IMG/VR virus record: IMGVR_UViG_3300008108_000011 | Location: 1-64,000 of that record | Direction: 5' to 3' (one strand) | DNA: 64,000 bases | Origin: a virus | In this document: positions 20,234 to 28,518 of the stretch, piece after piece | Position numbering within the stretch: the stretch's first letter is position 1 | Layout of the letters: each line of letters begins with the position of its first letter | Position numbers and translations under genes: made by a program | Notes under the pieces: model-generated | The model's input: the letters and a program-made list of their open reading frames with translations, nothing else | Database searches by the model: none | Told to the model about the DNA's origin: nothing

Positions 20234-20583
20234 TGATTGACGAAGTGCTAGGTGTGCATCACATTGCGGAGCTGTGTGAATGCAATCCCGATCTATTAAA
20301 TGACTCAGAGTTTATTAGCACTTCCCTCAGGCAAGCAGTAGAACATGCTAACGCAACGTTACTAGAAGAAGTTAAATACGAATTCACGCCACAGGGAATC
20401 ACTGCTGTTTGCTTGCTATCAGAAAGTCATATTAGTATTCATACGTGGCCCGAGAAAGGATATGCTGCTGTGGATATCTTTACTTGTGGTGATCACACTA
20501 TGCCAGGCAAAGCTTGCGAATACATGGTGCAGGTGCTAGAATGTATGAAACCAAACATTCAAGTATATACAAGAGGTATCTGA
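20233..20583 (+). CDS. speD: S-adenosylmethionine decarboxylase proenzyme
   Basis: The 116-residue protein matches the short bacterial class. LLSESHISIHTWPE contains the self-cleavage site Glu64-Ser65 (Ser becomes pyruvoyl) and His70; Cys85 lies in DIFTCG. It makes decarboxylated AdoMet for spermidine synthesis, and polyamines help pack phage DNA or stabilise translation. It is a known cyanophage auxiliary gene. Start and stop overlap both neighbours, so it is in an operon. Confidence 0.93.
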   Translation: MIDEVLGVHHIAELCECNPDLLNDSEFISTSLRQAVEHANATLLEEVKYEFTPQGITAVCLLSESHISIHTWPEKGYAAVDIFTCGDHTMPGKACEYMVQVLECMKPNIQVYTRGI

Positions 20584-20837
20584 TGGAAATAGTAGCTTAT
20601 ACATTGTCAGGATGCAATCACTGCACAAGTCTTAAAGAATTATTTCGCAGAGCACAAACAGACTATACTGAGGTTATGGTCAAGAGGGATATGCTTTTAG
20701 AAGATTTTCAGAAAGAATATCCAGGTATTACCCATTTTCCATATGTGGTAATTGATAAAGAACCTATTGGTGGATTGGTTGATGTTGTAAAAAGATTTGT
20801 TGCGAAAGGATTGGTGACTAGTTCTAGGAGGGAATAG
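20583..20837 (+). CDS. Glutaredoxin-like protein
   Basis: Starting at 20583 (overlap TGATG with speD), the 84-residue product has CNHC (Cys11, Cys14), THFPYVVID with the cis-proline, and PIGGL. It is the second glutaredoxin in the window; this one has Asn-His between the cysteines. It probably reduces ribonucleotide reductase or other disulfides. Confidence 0.85.
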   Translation: MEIVAYTLSGCNHCTSLKELFRRAQTDYTEVMVKRDMLLEDFQKEYPGITHFPYVVIDKEPIGGLVDVVKRFVAKGLVTSSRRE

Positions 20838-20838
20838 A

Positions 20839-21195
20839 GTGGCGTCGCTCAATGAGATTTACGATCTAATAAACACTGCTATTGATACTGCATTTATGAA
20901 GGAAAAGTATCAATTGAATTTTTATGAGTATCTTGAATCAGAAAAAGTAAAGAAAGATTACATACAATCTTTTATATCTTCTTCTTTGGGAGTTGCGATT
21001 ATACATCAGATAGAAGAATTGGATTTGTATCTAGATGGTGGGAGTCAAGCTGCTTTTGTTAGAGAATCATATGGATGGATGGGGAAACCTAGAGCAAGGA
21101 GAATGAAAGAATATCTTGAAAAGATTATGAGTGATGCAAAAAAGTATGAGCAATCCAAAAGACCAGGAAGGAAATCAAAAACTTCAAATAAATAA
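20839..21195 (+). CDS. Conserved-looking helical protein, unknown function
   Basis: The start is a GTG at 20839 with AGGAGG eight bases before it. The 118-residue product (MASLNEIYDLINTAIDTAFM...) is helical, with a basic C-terminal tail (SKRPGRKSKTSNK). It has the look of a cyanophage family of unknown function. Confidence 0.7.
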   Translation: MASLNEIYDLINTAIDTAFMKEKYQLNFYEYLESEKVKKDYIQSFISSSLGVAIIHQIEELDLYLDGGSQAAFVRESYGWMGKPRARRMKEYLEKIMSDAKKYEQSKRPGRKSKTSNK

Positions 21196-21212
21196 GGGTA
21201 TAGAATTCATGT

Positions 21213-21284
21213 TGCGTAGGAGGGTTGATAAAGTCAAACCTAGACATGGATTAACACTGAGTAAATCATTCAACCTCCTACGCA
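21213..21284. repeat. Long inverted repeat with AGGAGG arms
   Basis: TGCGTAGGAGGGTTGA (21213-21228) and TCAACCTCCTACGCA (21270-21284) pair over 15 bases with one bulged G around a loop of about 41 bases. No T run follows, so it is not a classic terminator. No gene is visible here. Confidence 0.7.
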
Positions 21285-21320
21285 GAACATACCATTTTAA
21301 TTTGGAGTTCTCTTGGGAGG

Positions 21321-21349
21321 TTGACAAACCAACAAGGGAGTAGTAAGAT
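21321..21349 (+). promoter_or_regulatory. Possible sigma70 promoter
   Basis: TTGACA at 21321-21326 and TAAGAT at 21344-21349 have 17-base spacing, but it overlaps the next ATG. It could only serve rnh and later genes. Confidence 0.5.
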
Positions 21350-21590
21350 GGAGTCAGCAACACCATACATCCTGTTCTTTAGTGGAATAGGTATCGTAGG
21401 ATCTTTTATGATCGGTCTAATGATTGGATGGTTCGGAAACGATATCGTCTATGCATTTTTAAACAAGAATAGGATTCAACCAATGCATCCTGAAATGTTT
21501 GATGAGAACGGTCAACTGATTCCCGACGAGATTGTAGCAGTTCGCTTTGAGAATTCTGAAGATTTTGAGGATTACGACGACGAGGATTAA
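21348..21590 (+). CDS. Single-span membrane protein with acidic tail
   Basis: I start at 21348 (MESATPYILFFSGIGIVGSF), 80 residues. One glycine-rich membrane helix is followed by a soluble part and a very acidic end (EDFEDYDDED). GGGAG precedes the start. The next gene begins right after its stop. Function unknown. Confidence 0.7.
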   Translation: MESATPYILFFSGIGIVGSFMIGLMIGWFGNDIVYAFLNKNRIQPMHPEMFDENGQLIPDEIVAVRFENSEDFEDYDDED

Positions 21591-22481
21591 ATGATTCTTA
21601 TTGATATGAATCAGATTATGATTAGTAATCTGATGATGCAACTGAAGGGCGATGCTCTAAATGAAAATCTTGTTCGTCATATGGTGCTTACTGCCCTTCG
21701 AGCATTTGAAAGACAATACTCCCCTAAGTTCGGTGAGATTGTTTTAGCTTATGACAGTAAGCACTACTGGCGAAAAGAAGCATTCCCTTATTACAAACAG
21801 AATAGAAAGAAAGATCGAGAAGCATCCGATCTAGATTGGAATGCAATCTTTGAAGTTCTGAATAAGATACGCGATGAGATTAAAACCTTTTTTCCATACA
21901 AGGTGGTGGAAGTTTATGGCGCTGAGGCAGATGATGTTATCAGCACACTCACTACTTACCAAGCTTATCGCAATATCAAACTTCAAAAAGAAGGTAAAGA
22001 TGCTGAGGAAGTATTAATTCTTTCGGGAGACAAAGACTTTATTCAGCTACAGAAGTATCCATTTGTGAAGCAATACAATCCGATTCTTAAGAAGGAGATT
22101 AAACATGATGACCCTAAAGCATACGCTAGAGAGCATATCATTAAGGGAGATAAGTCAGATGGCATACCTAACTTCTTATCTGATGCTGATACATTTGTGG
22201 TAGGCAAGAGACAGAAACCTATAAGTAAGAAAAACTTAGAAAAGTGGGTGAACCAAGACCCATCTGTATTCTGTTTAACGCAAGAAGCTGCTCAAAATTA
22301 TGAGCGTAATCGGAAATTAATCGATCTTACTTGCATTCCTGAGCATCTTGCTACTGAGATTGTATCTTGTTACAAGTCACTAAATAGCAACGAAAGGAAA
22401 GTTCCACTAGAATACTTTCAACAACATCAACTTACGAAGTTGATGGAAGAATATGTATTTCGTAACACACAACCATTTTGA
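21591..22481 (+). CDS. rnh: RNase H / 5'-3' flap nuclease, T4 rnh type
   Basis: This 296-residue protein has acidic metal-site motifs in order: ILIDMNQIM at the start, LAYDSKHYWRK, VYGAEADDVISTL, LSGDKDFIQLQ and KGDKSDGIPNF. These are the signature of the T4 RNase H/FEN family. It removes RNA primers and flaps from lagging-strand DNA together with gp32. Length is close to T4 Rnh (305). It starts a run of DNA-metabolism genes. Confidence 0.92.
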   Translation: MILIDMNQIMISNLMMQLKGDALNENLVRHMVLTALRAFERQYSPKFGEIVLAYDSKHYWRKEAFPYYKQNRKKDREASDLDWNAIFEVLNKIRDEIKTFFPYKVVEVYGAEADDVISTLTTYQAYRNIKLQKEGKDAEEVLILSGDKDFIQLQKYPFVKQYNPILKKEIKHDDPKAYAREHIIKGDKSDGIPNFLSDADTFVVGKRQKPISKKNLEKWVNQDPSVFCLTQEAAQNYERNRKLIDLTCIPEHLATEIVSCYKSLNSNERKVPLEYFQQHQLTKLMEEYVFRNTQPF

Positions 22482-22487
22482 ATTGAC

Positions 22488-22937
22488 ATGGCACCTAAAA
22501 CATATCGCCCTCTAATTTCAGAGGTGCTGCGTAAAGCTAACAACGCAAAGACTAAAGAAGAAAAGAAAAGAATTTTATTGGAGAACAACACACAAGTTCT
22601 TCGTTCTCTTTTTATCTGGAACTTTGATGAGAGCGTAGTGTCTATGCTACCAGAAGGAGAAGTTCCTTTTACTACTAATCCAGCACCAGAAGGAACAGAT
22701 CATCTATTGCTGGAGAATGAAGGTAAGAAAATGTTCCACTTCGTTAAGGGTGGATCTAACATCACTCAGAGTAAGCGTGAACAAATCTTTTTAGCAATGC
22801 TTGAGCAACTCCATCCAGATGAAGCAGAGATTCTTTGTCTCGTAAAGGATAAAAATCTTCAAAAGAAGTATACTCGTATTTCAAAAGCACTTATCCAAGA
22901 GACATTCCCACAAATTCAGTGGGGGGGTCGTAGCTAA
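22488..22937 (+). CDS. Conserved phage protein (DUF6433-like)
   Basis: The 149-residue helical protein has FIWNFDESVVSMLPEGEVPF and MLEQLHPDEAEILCLVKD, segments I associate with a family of T4-like cyanophages (DUF6433). Its place after rnh suggests a replication-linked role, but none is known. It overlaps the next start by one base. Confidence 0.65.
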   Translation: MAPKTYRPLISEVLRKANNAKTKEEKKRILLENNTQVLRSLFIWNFDESVVSMLPEGEVPFTTNPAPEGTDHLLLENEGKKMFHFVKGGSNITQSKREQIFLAMLEQLHPDEAEILCLVKDKNLQKKYTRISKALIQETFPQIQWGGRS

Positions 22938-23194
22938 TGAGAATTCTCCATCAAAACTGTGATCCTGAACTAGCAAAAGATAGATCTTTGCCCTATACAG
23001 CATATATTGTTGAGTATGAGATTGATGGAGCACTTGCACATGATATTGTCATTGCAAATAAACGCACCGATATCTTTGATCATTATTGGGATAAATATCG
23101 TGAGGGATTAAAAGGATTTAAACAAACCGAAGGTCGTGTAAATCCTAAACTTTGGGGATCTCAACCAAAAGAAACTAAAAAAGGTAAACGATAA
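22937..23194 (+). CDS. Small basic protein, unknown function
   Basis: The 85-residue product has a beta-like N-terminus (YTAYIVEYEIDG), a helical middle and a Lys-rich end (PKETKKGKR). It overlaps both neighbours by one base, so it is in an operon. No family named. Confidence 0.68.
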   Translation: MRILHQNCDPELAKDRSLPYTAYIVEYEIDGALAHDIVIANKRTDIFDHYWDKYREGLKGFKQTEGRVNPKLWGSQPKETKKGKR

Positions 23195-23589
23195 TGGCAT
23201 TAGTTATACCAAATGTAGGAAAATCATTAGCACTGAATTACTTGGTAAATAAAACCTCTTCTACTGAGCAATTAGTTCTTAAGTTATTTTCTAATGATGT
23301 AACTCCCGCATCAACTACTATTAATTCTAATTTTGTGTATACTACTGCACAAAACGGATATGCTCCGATTACATTGAATGCAGCATCATGGACAATTTCT
23401 GATGGAACAGCATCATATCCAGAACAAACGTGGACATTGACGGGGCCTATTGGAAATGTGTATGGGTATGCTGTAGTTACCAGCACTACAAATACTGTTC
23501 TTATGGCAGAAAGATTTTCATCTGCTCCATATAATGTCGTATCTGTGGATGATAGAATTAGAGTAACTCTTAACATTAATTTAACATGA
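23194..23589 (+). CDS. Probable structural (virion) protein
   Basis: The 131-residue product is beta-rich, high in Thr, Ser, Val and Asn and low in charge (SWTISDGTASYPEQTWTLTG, RVTLNINLT). That composition is typical of small cyanophage virion proteins. It is oddly placed among replication genes. Confidence 0.6.
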   Translation: MALVIPNVGKSLALNYLVNKTSSTEQLVLKLFSNDVTPASTTINSNFVYTTAQNGYAPITLNAASWTISDGTASYPEQTWTLTGPIGNVYGYAVVTSTTNTVLMAERFSSAPYNVVSVDDRIRVTLNINLT

Positions 23590-23840
23590 CACTCACTAAT
23601 CCAACAAAGAACTGGGTAGTTCGCTACCATCTTTCAGGCAAACCAGCGACACAATATAACTTTGCTGGTTGGAAAGAAAGTGGTAAACCTAGCTATACCG
23701 CCAAGTTTGATAAGATTGAAAAGTTCGAGAAAGCTGATGATGCATTTCGTATAGCAGTTCAACTTAATGAAACTGGAGATTATGTAGCAGAAGTAAAACG
23801 TATTTGTATTGCCCTAGGCGAAGATTATTATTTTATCTAA
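23586..23840 (+). CDS. Small soluble protein, unknown function
   Basis: The 84-residue product is mixed alpha/beta with a basic middle (KESGKPSYTAKFDKIEKFEK) and an acidic helix. ATGA overlap with the upstream stop suggests coupled translation. No family named. Confidence 0.65.
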   Translation: MTLTNPTKNWVVRYHLSGKPATQYNFAGWKESGKPSYTAKFDKIEKFEKADDAFRIAVQLNETGDYVAEVKRICIALGEDYYFI

Positions 23841-23844
23841 AACT

Positions 23845-24045
23845 ATGACTGAACAAACTATTGACATTGAAGCCCAAGAGGTGATAGAATCACCAGAGAT
23901 AGATCCACAAACTCCTTTTTTGAATGCCCAAATTAATCAAAAGGAATTAAAAAAAGTTATCAAGCAGTATAACCGCTATCGTAAATCTATTTTTGCTGAA
24001 ATTCGTCGTCTCGATGGTGCTCCCCAATATGACAATCCATTCTAA
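23845..24045 (+). CDS. Small acidic protein, unknown function
   Basis: The 66-residue product has an acidic N-terminal half (DIEAQEVIESPEID) and a basic helical second half. Its end overlaps thyX by 17 bases. No known family. Confidence 0.63.
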   Translation: MTEQTIDIEAQEVIESPEIDPQTPFLNAQINQKELKKVIKQYNRYRKSIFAEIRRLDGAPQYDNPF

Positions 24046-24673
24046 AGTTCAACTTATCTCGGTTACACCTGATGCAGAAAAGACAATGGCATATGTTGCT
24101 AGAGTCTCTAATCCTAGTAACCAAGATAATGAAAACTACGCAGGGTTACTGCGTTATTGTATTAAGCATAATCATTGGTCTGTGTTTGAACAATCTCATA
24201 TGACACTTGAGATTGAAACAACTCGTGGTATTGCAGCACAAGTGCTTCGTCATAGGAGCTTCACATTCCAAGAGTTTTCCCAGCGTTATGCTGATACCAA
24301 TCTGATTACTCAGAATATTCCCATCCCAGATCTTCGTAAACTAGATACTAAGAACCGTCAGAACTCTACAGATGACCTTGGAGACTATGTGAAACTCAAG
24401 TTTCAGGCAGAGATCGCTGAGCATTTCACCGCCGCCAACAACCTCTACAAGCGCCTGCTAGAGGCGGGAGTCGCTAAGGAGTGTGCAAGGTTCGTGCTGC
24501 CCCTGGCAACGCCCACAAGGATCTACATGACGGGATCGTGCAGGTCATGGATCCATTACATTGATCTTCGCTCTGCCCACGGCACTCAGAAGGAACACAT
24601 GATCATCGCTGAGCAATGCAGAGAAATCTTTAAGGAACAGTTTCCAGCGGTTGCAGAAGCAATGGAATGGTGA
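24029..24673 (+). CDS. thyX: Flavin-dependent thymidylate synthase
   Basis: The 214-residue protein has the ThyX motif RHRSFTFQEFSQRY (RHR-x7-S) near residue 74, plus IDLRSAHGTQKEH and IAEQCREIF in the C-terminal part. It makes dTMP from dUMP using FAD, NADPH and methylene-tetrahydrofolate, supplying thymidine for an AT-rich genome. I start at 24029 (MTIHSKVQLIS). The 3' third has GC-rich codons unlike its neighbours, which hints at recombination. Confidence 0.95.
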   Translation: MTIHSKVQLISVTPDAEKTMAYVARVSNPSNQDNENYAGLLRYCIKHNHWSVFEQSHMTLEIETTRGIAAQVLRHRSFTFQEFSQRYADTNLITQNIPIPDLRKLDTKNRQNSTDDLGDYVKLKFQAEIAEHFTAANNLYKRLLEAGVAKECARFVLPLATPTRIYMTGSCRSWIHYIDLRSAHGTQKEHMIIAEQCREIFKEQFPAVAEAMEW

Positions 24674-24679
24674 TATAAT
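24651..24679 (+). promoter_or_regulatory. Sigma70 promoter
   Basis: TTGCAG at 24651-24656 and TATAAT at 24674-24679 have 17-base spacing, 22 bases before the next gene. Confidence 0.65.
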
Positions 24680-24700
24680 AGGGTCAACCACACAGACCCA

Positions 24701-25264
24701 ATGAATATTTTCTATCTCAGCTACGATCCTCGAACGTGTGCCGCCGAGCATTGCGATAAACATGTGGTTAAAATGATTGTTGAGTATGCTCAGCTTCTCT
24801 CCACTGCTCATCGTGTGCTTGACGGCATTCCTTATACTTCCAAGACTGCTAACAATCGTAATATCAAACGCTGGCGACTAGACAAACCACGCGAAGATAT
24901 TCTTTATAAAGCATCGCATATCAATCATCCATCTGCTGTATGGGTGCGGCAATCCCGTTCGCACTATCGTTGGTTGTTTGATTTGTTTCAGCATTGCTGC
25001 TTAGAATATACACGACGATACAAAAAGTATCACAGCACTGAGAGTTTGATTAGTTATCTTTGGGTTCCTCCATTTAACATTCCTGATGCTGGATGGATCG
25101 ATCCGCCGCCTGCAATGCCCGATAAATACAAAGTGATTGGAGACAGTATCCAATCATACCGCAACTATTACGTCGGAGACAAAGTTGCTTTTGCTACTTG
25201 GAAGTCTCCAGCAACTCCCCCATTATGGTTTATTGAAGATGCCAACTTACAGATTCAAGGATAA
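24701..25264 (+). CDS. Conserved phage protein, unknown function
   Basis: This 187-residue protein begins MNIFYLSYDPRTCAAEHCDK, with HVVKMIVEYAQLLSTAHR next. The His/Cys-rich start and the later SHINHPSAVWVRQS form a pattern I recognise as a family widespread in large phages, without a firm function. It has a Pro-rich end. A promoter lies just upstream. Confidence 0.7.
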   Translation: MNIFYLSYDPRTCAAEHCDKHVVKMIVEYAQLLSTAHRVLDGIPYTSKTANNRNIKRWRLDKPREDILYKASHINHPSAVWVRQSRSHYRWLFDLFQHCCLEYTRRYKKYHSTESLISYLWVPPFNIPDAGWIDPPPAMPDKYKVIGDSIQSYRNYYVGDKVAFATWKSPATPPLWFIEDANLQIQG

Positions 25265-25469
25265 TAACACAGGTGAAGAGTTTGAAAAGTGGATGTATAT
25301 GGCAGAGAGAGAACCATATCTCGAAGCTAATCCTCACATCACTCAGATGCCTACCATACTACATGCAGTCTCTGAAGTAGGAAACTGGCAGAATAAAACT
25401 GATAGTGATTGGAAACACATTATCAATCGCGCTGCCGACACACCTGGATCCACTGTTAATCGTATTTAA
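25239..25469 (+). CDS. Small conserved phage protein (FmdB-like start)
   Basis: The 76-residue product begins MPTYRFKDNNTGEEFEKWM, like the start of FmdB-type zinc-ribbon proteins, but it lacks their cysteines. Such versions are common in T4-like phages. It overlaps the gene before it by 26 bases and directly precedes phoH. Confidence 0.63.
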   Translation: MPTYRFKDNNTGEEFEKWMYMAEREPYLEANPHITQMPTILHAVSEVGNWQNKTDSDWKHIINRAADTPGSTVNRI

Positions 25470-25470
25470 T

Positions 25471-26229
25471 ATGCCCGTAAGAAATCGTAAAACCAAGCAA
25501 GCTGTTCCAAATGGAATGAGCGTGAAGCAGATGAAGCGCAAGAAGCCTCTCAACGAAGAATATTTTGCCAAAGACATTGAACCTCTTACGGATGCACAAC
25601 GTAAGATGTTTGATGAGTGGAACAATGATAAGCATCTATTTGCTTATGGTGCCGCTGGAACTGGTAAAACATTTGTGGCATTGTATCTTGCACTGAAGGA
25701 TGTTCTGAATGAGAACACCCCATACGAAAAGGTATATATTGTTCGCTCACTTGTGGCAACTCGTGAGATTGGTTTCCTTCCTGGAGATCATGAAGACAAG
25801 TCAAGTCTTTATCAGATTCCTTATAAGAATATGGTAAAGTATATGTTTGAACTGTCAACGGATGAAGAGTTTGAGATGCTGTATGGTAATCTAAAAAATC
25901 AGGGAACGATTAGTTTCTGGTCTACATCATTCCTTCGTGGAACTACCATGGATAACTGCATCATCATCGTCGATGAAATGCAGAACCTAAATTTCCATGA
26001 ACTTGATTCAATCATCACTCGCGTGGGTCAAGATTGTAAGATCATCTTCTCGGGTGATGTTCAACAAACTGACCTGATCAAAACTAATGAACGTAATGGC
26101 ATTCTTGACTTCCAACGTATCATCAATACAATGGAAGAGTTTGCATCTGTTGAGTTTGGTGTTCAGGATATTGTTCGCTCTGGTTTAGTTCGTAGTTACA
26201 TCATCAGTAAAATTAATTTGGGATTCTAA
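25471..26229 (+). CDS. phoH: PhoH-like ATPase
   Basis: I start at 25471 (MPVRNRKTKQAV), 252 residues. Walker A is GAAGTGKT (residues 60-67) and Walker B is IIIVDEMQN (about 153-161), followed by FSGDVQQTDL, typical of the PhoH family. In bacteria it belongs to the phosphate-starvation regulon. Its phage role is unclear, possibly in RNA metabolism. It is common in marine phages. Confidence 0.93.
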   Translation: MPVRNRKTKQAVPNGMSVKQMKRKKPLNEEYFAKDIEPLTDAQRKMFDEWNNDKHLFAYGAAGTGKTFVALYLALKDVLNENTPYEKVYIVRSLVATREIGFLPGDHEDKSSLYQIPYKNMVKYMFELSTDEEFEMLYGNLKNQGTISFWSTSFLRGTTMDNCIIIVDEMQNLNFHELDSIITRVGQDCKIIFSGDVQQTDLIKTNERNGILDFQRIINTMEEFASVEFGVQDIVRSGLVRSYIISKINLGF

Positions 26230-26904
26230 ATGTTTATTCATTCTTCGTCATTCGCACCTATTGAACTGGAAGCTATCATGGTAGATGGTCGTAGGCTCTA
26301 TCCAACACCTTCGGGTGGAAAGTATCCTTCGATCACCACAGTTCTAGGTGTGTGCCCGAAGAAGAAAAAGAAACTGAACGAATGGAAACAACGTGTTGGT
26401 CATGATAAAGCACAAGCAATCTCAACTCGTGCCGCCACTCGTGGCACAGACTTTCACAAAATGGTTGAAGATTTGCTGAATAACTGCTATAATGAAGAGA
26501 ACTTCAAAGGGAAGTTCCTCCCCCTTATGATGTTTAAAAATGCTGTTCCGACTCTCAATAGAATCACCAAAGTCTATTTACAAGAAGCAGCATTATACTC
26601 AGATCACCTGGAAGTAGCTGGGCGCGTCGATTGTATCGGTGAGTTTGATGGTATTCCATCCATCATTGACTTCAAAACCTCAAAGGAAGAGAAGAAAGAA
26701 GAATGGATGGAAGACTATTACATTCAAGAGACTGCGTATGGGTGTATGTTCTATGAACTATATAATACACGCATTAAACAACTTGTGACTATCGTTGCCT
26801 GTGAAGATGGTAACACACAAGTAGTGATTAAGCAACCTAAAAAAGAATATCTAGAAAGATTAATCGAACTACGCTCTCTCTACCAGGAAATCTATGGAGG
26901 ATAA
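26230..26904 (+). CDS. PD-(D/E)XK-family exonuclease
   Basis: The 224-residue protein has motifs of the RecB/MGME1-like nuclease group: GTDFHKMVEDLL (about residue 77), AGRVDCIGEF then IIDFKTSK (metal-binding D and D-x-K), and YYIQETAYG with the late Gln. It probably trims DNA in replication or recombination. It starts directly after the phoH stop. Confidence 0.8.
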   Translation: MFIHSSSFAPIELEAIMVDGRRLYPTPSGGKYPSITTVLGVCPKKKKKLNEWKQRVGHDKAQAISTRAATRGTDFHKMVEDLLNNCYNEENFKGKFLPLMMFKNAVPTLNRITKVYLQEAALYSDHLEVAGRVDCIGEFDGIPSIIDFKTSKEEKKEEWMEDYYIQETAYGCMFYELYNTRIKQLVTIVACEDGNTQVVIKQPKKEYLERLIELRSLYQEIYGG

Positions 26905-27142
26905 TATATTACAGGAAAAATTTATGACCGTTGCGAGATTCTCTTCTGAAGTTGAGACGCTTGTGAACAGTGATTCAATGAGTTATATTGATGCTATCAT
27001 TCATTATTGTGATACCAACGATATTGAGTTGGAGACTGTGCCCAAGTTGATTTCAAAACCACTAAAAGAAAAACTAAGACATGAAGCTCAACAACTGAAC
27101 TTCATCAAGAAAACATCCCGTGCAAAACTAATGTTAGTATGA
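26894..27142 (+). CDS. gp33: Late transcription accessory protein gp33
   Basis: The 82-residue helical product (SYIDAIIHYCDTNDIELETV, then KEKLRHEAQQLNFI) matches the cyanophage gp33 pattern. In T4, gp33 bridges RNA polymerase to the sliding clamp for late transcription. An inner ATG at 26924 (MTVARFSSE) with AGGAA before it is an alternative start. The many late boxes in this window agree with its presence. Confidence 0.75.
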   Translation: MEDNILQEKFMTVARFSSEVETLVNSDSMSYIDAIIHYCDTNDIELETVPKLISKPLKEKLRHEAQQLNFIKKTSRAKLMLV

Positions 27143-27483
27143 CAGACTTCTTTGATTCTGATATTGTTAGAGAAGAAGCAAGAGAAATGGAACGCCTTCA
27201 AATGAAGGCAATGGAACTGACTCTTGCTTCTCCTATGAAAGGCGACAAAGAAGATCAACTTGAATATATTCGAGTTGTTCGTTCTCTTGTTGAAAAACAA
27301 CAGATCTTTTATATGCGTCTGAAACTATCTGATGACCCTCGCGCAGTAGAAATGTGTGAGCAAATCGAACAGGGTGCTAAGATGCTGTATGGGTGGTGGG
27401 AAACGCAAGACGTTCAGACCCTCATGCGTAACATGCTCGACAAGCTCGACGAGTTTGAGCAGGAGATCGAGGCAGAGGGTTGA
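27139..27483 (+). CDS. DUF1825-like protein
   Basis: The 114-residue helical protein begins MTDFFDSDIVREEAREMERL, which fits the cyanobacterial DUF1825 family (FFDS.IV..EA). It continues with KQQIFYMRLKLSDDPRA and an acidic end. ATGA-type overlap joins it to gp33. Function unknown. A sigma70 promoter for gp32 begins at its stop. Confidence 0.7.
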   Translation: MTDFFDSDIVREEAREMERLQMKAMELTLASPMKGDKEDQLEYIRVVRSLVEKQQIFYMRLKLSDDPRAVEMCEQIEQGAKMLYGWWETQDVQTLMRNMLDKLDEFEQEIEAEG

Positions 27484-27508
27484 CGCCGACCTCTGCCCGT
27501 GGTATGAT
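27480..27508 (+). promoter_or_regulatory. Sigma70 promoter for gp32
   Basis: TTGACG at 27480-27485 and TATGAT at 27503-27508 have 17-base spacing, 55 bases before the gp32 start. Confidence 0.68.
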
Positions 27509-27563
27509 GACTAAGTGATCGGGCGTCACACAGACCAAATCTAAAACAATCCGAGGTAATCCT

Positions 27564-28484
27564 ATGTCTTTCGCTGACCTTAAGCGCAAATCTCAAAACT
27601 CCTTTGCTTCTCTGACTAAGGAACTTGAGAAAGCAAACTCTTCTTCTAGTGGCGATGATCGCTTCTGGAAACCTAGCGTTGACGCCGCTGGTAACGGGTT
27701 CGCTGTTATTCGTTTCCTCCCTGCACCTGATGGTGAGGAAATCCCTTTTGTGAAACTCTATTCCCATGCCTTCCAAGGTGATGGTGGTTGGTATATCGAG
27801 AACTCTCTCACCACTCTGGGTCAGAAAGATCCTGTGGGTGAGGTGAATCGCCGCCTGTGGAATAGTGGTCGTGATGCTGATAAAGAAACTGCTCGCAAGC
27901 AGAAGCGCAAACTGACTTACTACTCTAACATCTATGTGGTGAGTGATAAAGCCAATCCCGAGAATGAGGGTAAGGTGTTCCTGTATAAGTATGGCAAGAA
28001 GATCTATGACAAGATCTGTGCTGCTATGCAACCTGAATTTGAAGATGAGTCTCCTGTGAATCCTTTCGATCTGTGGGAAGGTGCTAACTTCAAACTGAAG
28101 ATCACCAACGTTGCTGGTTATTGGAACTATGATAAGTCTGAGTTCGCCGCCCCGTCTGCACTCTCAGCGGATGATACTGCGCTTGAAAAAATCTGGCGTC
28201 AAGCATACTCTCTCCAAGAGTTTGTCGCGCCGTCTAACTTCAAGACCTATGAAGAACTGGAAGAGCGTCTGAATCTGGTGTTGGGTATCACTCAAACTCC
28301 TTCCCAAGCTCGTGCTGCTCAAGCAACTCGTGTGATGGATGAGGAAGAGGATGAAGAGTTCTCTGCTCCCGCTCCCGTCGCTCGCCGCGAACCTGCACTC
28401 CCTAAAGTTGCAGTTGCTGCTGGCGTAGATGAAGATGAAGACGATGCTTTGAGTTACTTTGCTCGTCTTGCTGAGGAAGACTGA
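27564..28484 (+). CDS. gp32: Single-stranded DNA-binding protein gp32
   Basis: This 306-residue protein has the gp32 plan. A basic N-terminus (LKRKSQNS) allows cooperative binding. The core carries FAVIRFLPAP and RKQKRKLTYYSNIYVV, and the tail is very acidic (EEEDEEF, DEDEDDALSYF) for partner proteins. The zinc-binding cysteines of T4 gp32 are not visible. It coats ssDNA in replication and recombination. Codons are host-like, consistent with high expression. Confidence 0.93.
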   Translation: MSFADLKRKSQNSFASLTKELEKANSSSSGDDRFWKPSVDAAGNGFAVIRFLPAPDGEEIPFVKLYSHAFQGDGGWYIENSLTTLGQKDPVGEVNRRLWNSGRDADKETARKQKRKLTYYSNIYVVSDKANPENEGKVFLYKYGKKIYDKICAAMQPEFEDESPVNPFDLWEGANFKLKITNVAGYWNYDKSEFAAPSALSADDTALEKIWRQAYSLQEFVAPSNFKTYEELEERLNLVLGITQTPSQARAAQATRVMDEEEDEEFSAPAPVARREPALPKVAVAAGVDEDEDDALSYFARLAEED

Positions 28485-28488
28485 TAAT

Positions 28489-28518
28489 AGTAAAGGGGGC
28501 ATTATGCCCCCTTTTTTT
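28489..28518. terminator. Bidirectional terminator
   Basis: AAAGGGGGC ATTAT GCCCCCTTT forms a perfect stem with A and T runs on its two sides, between convergent gp32 and gp53. Confidence 0.88.
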
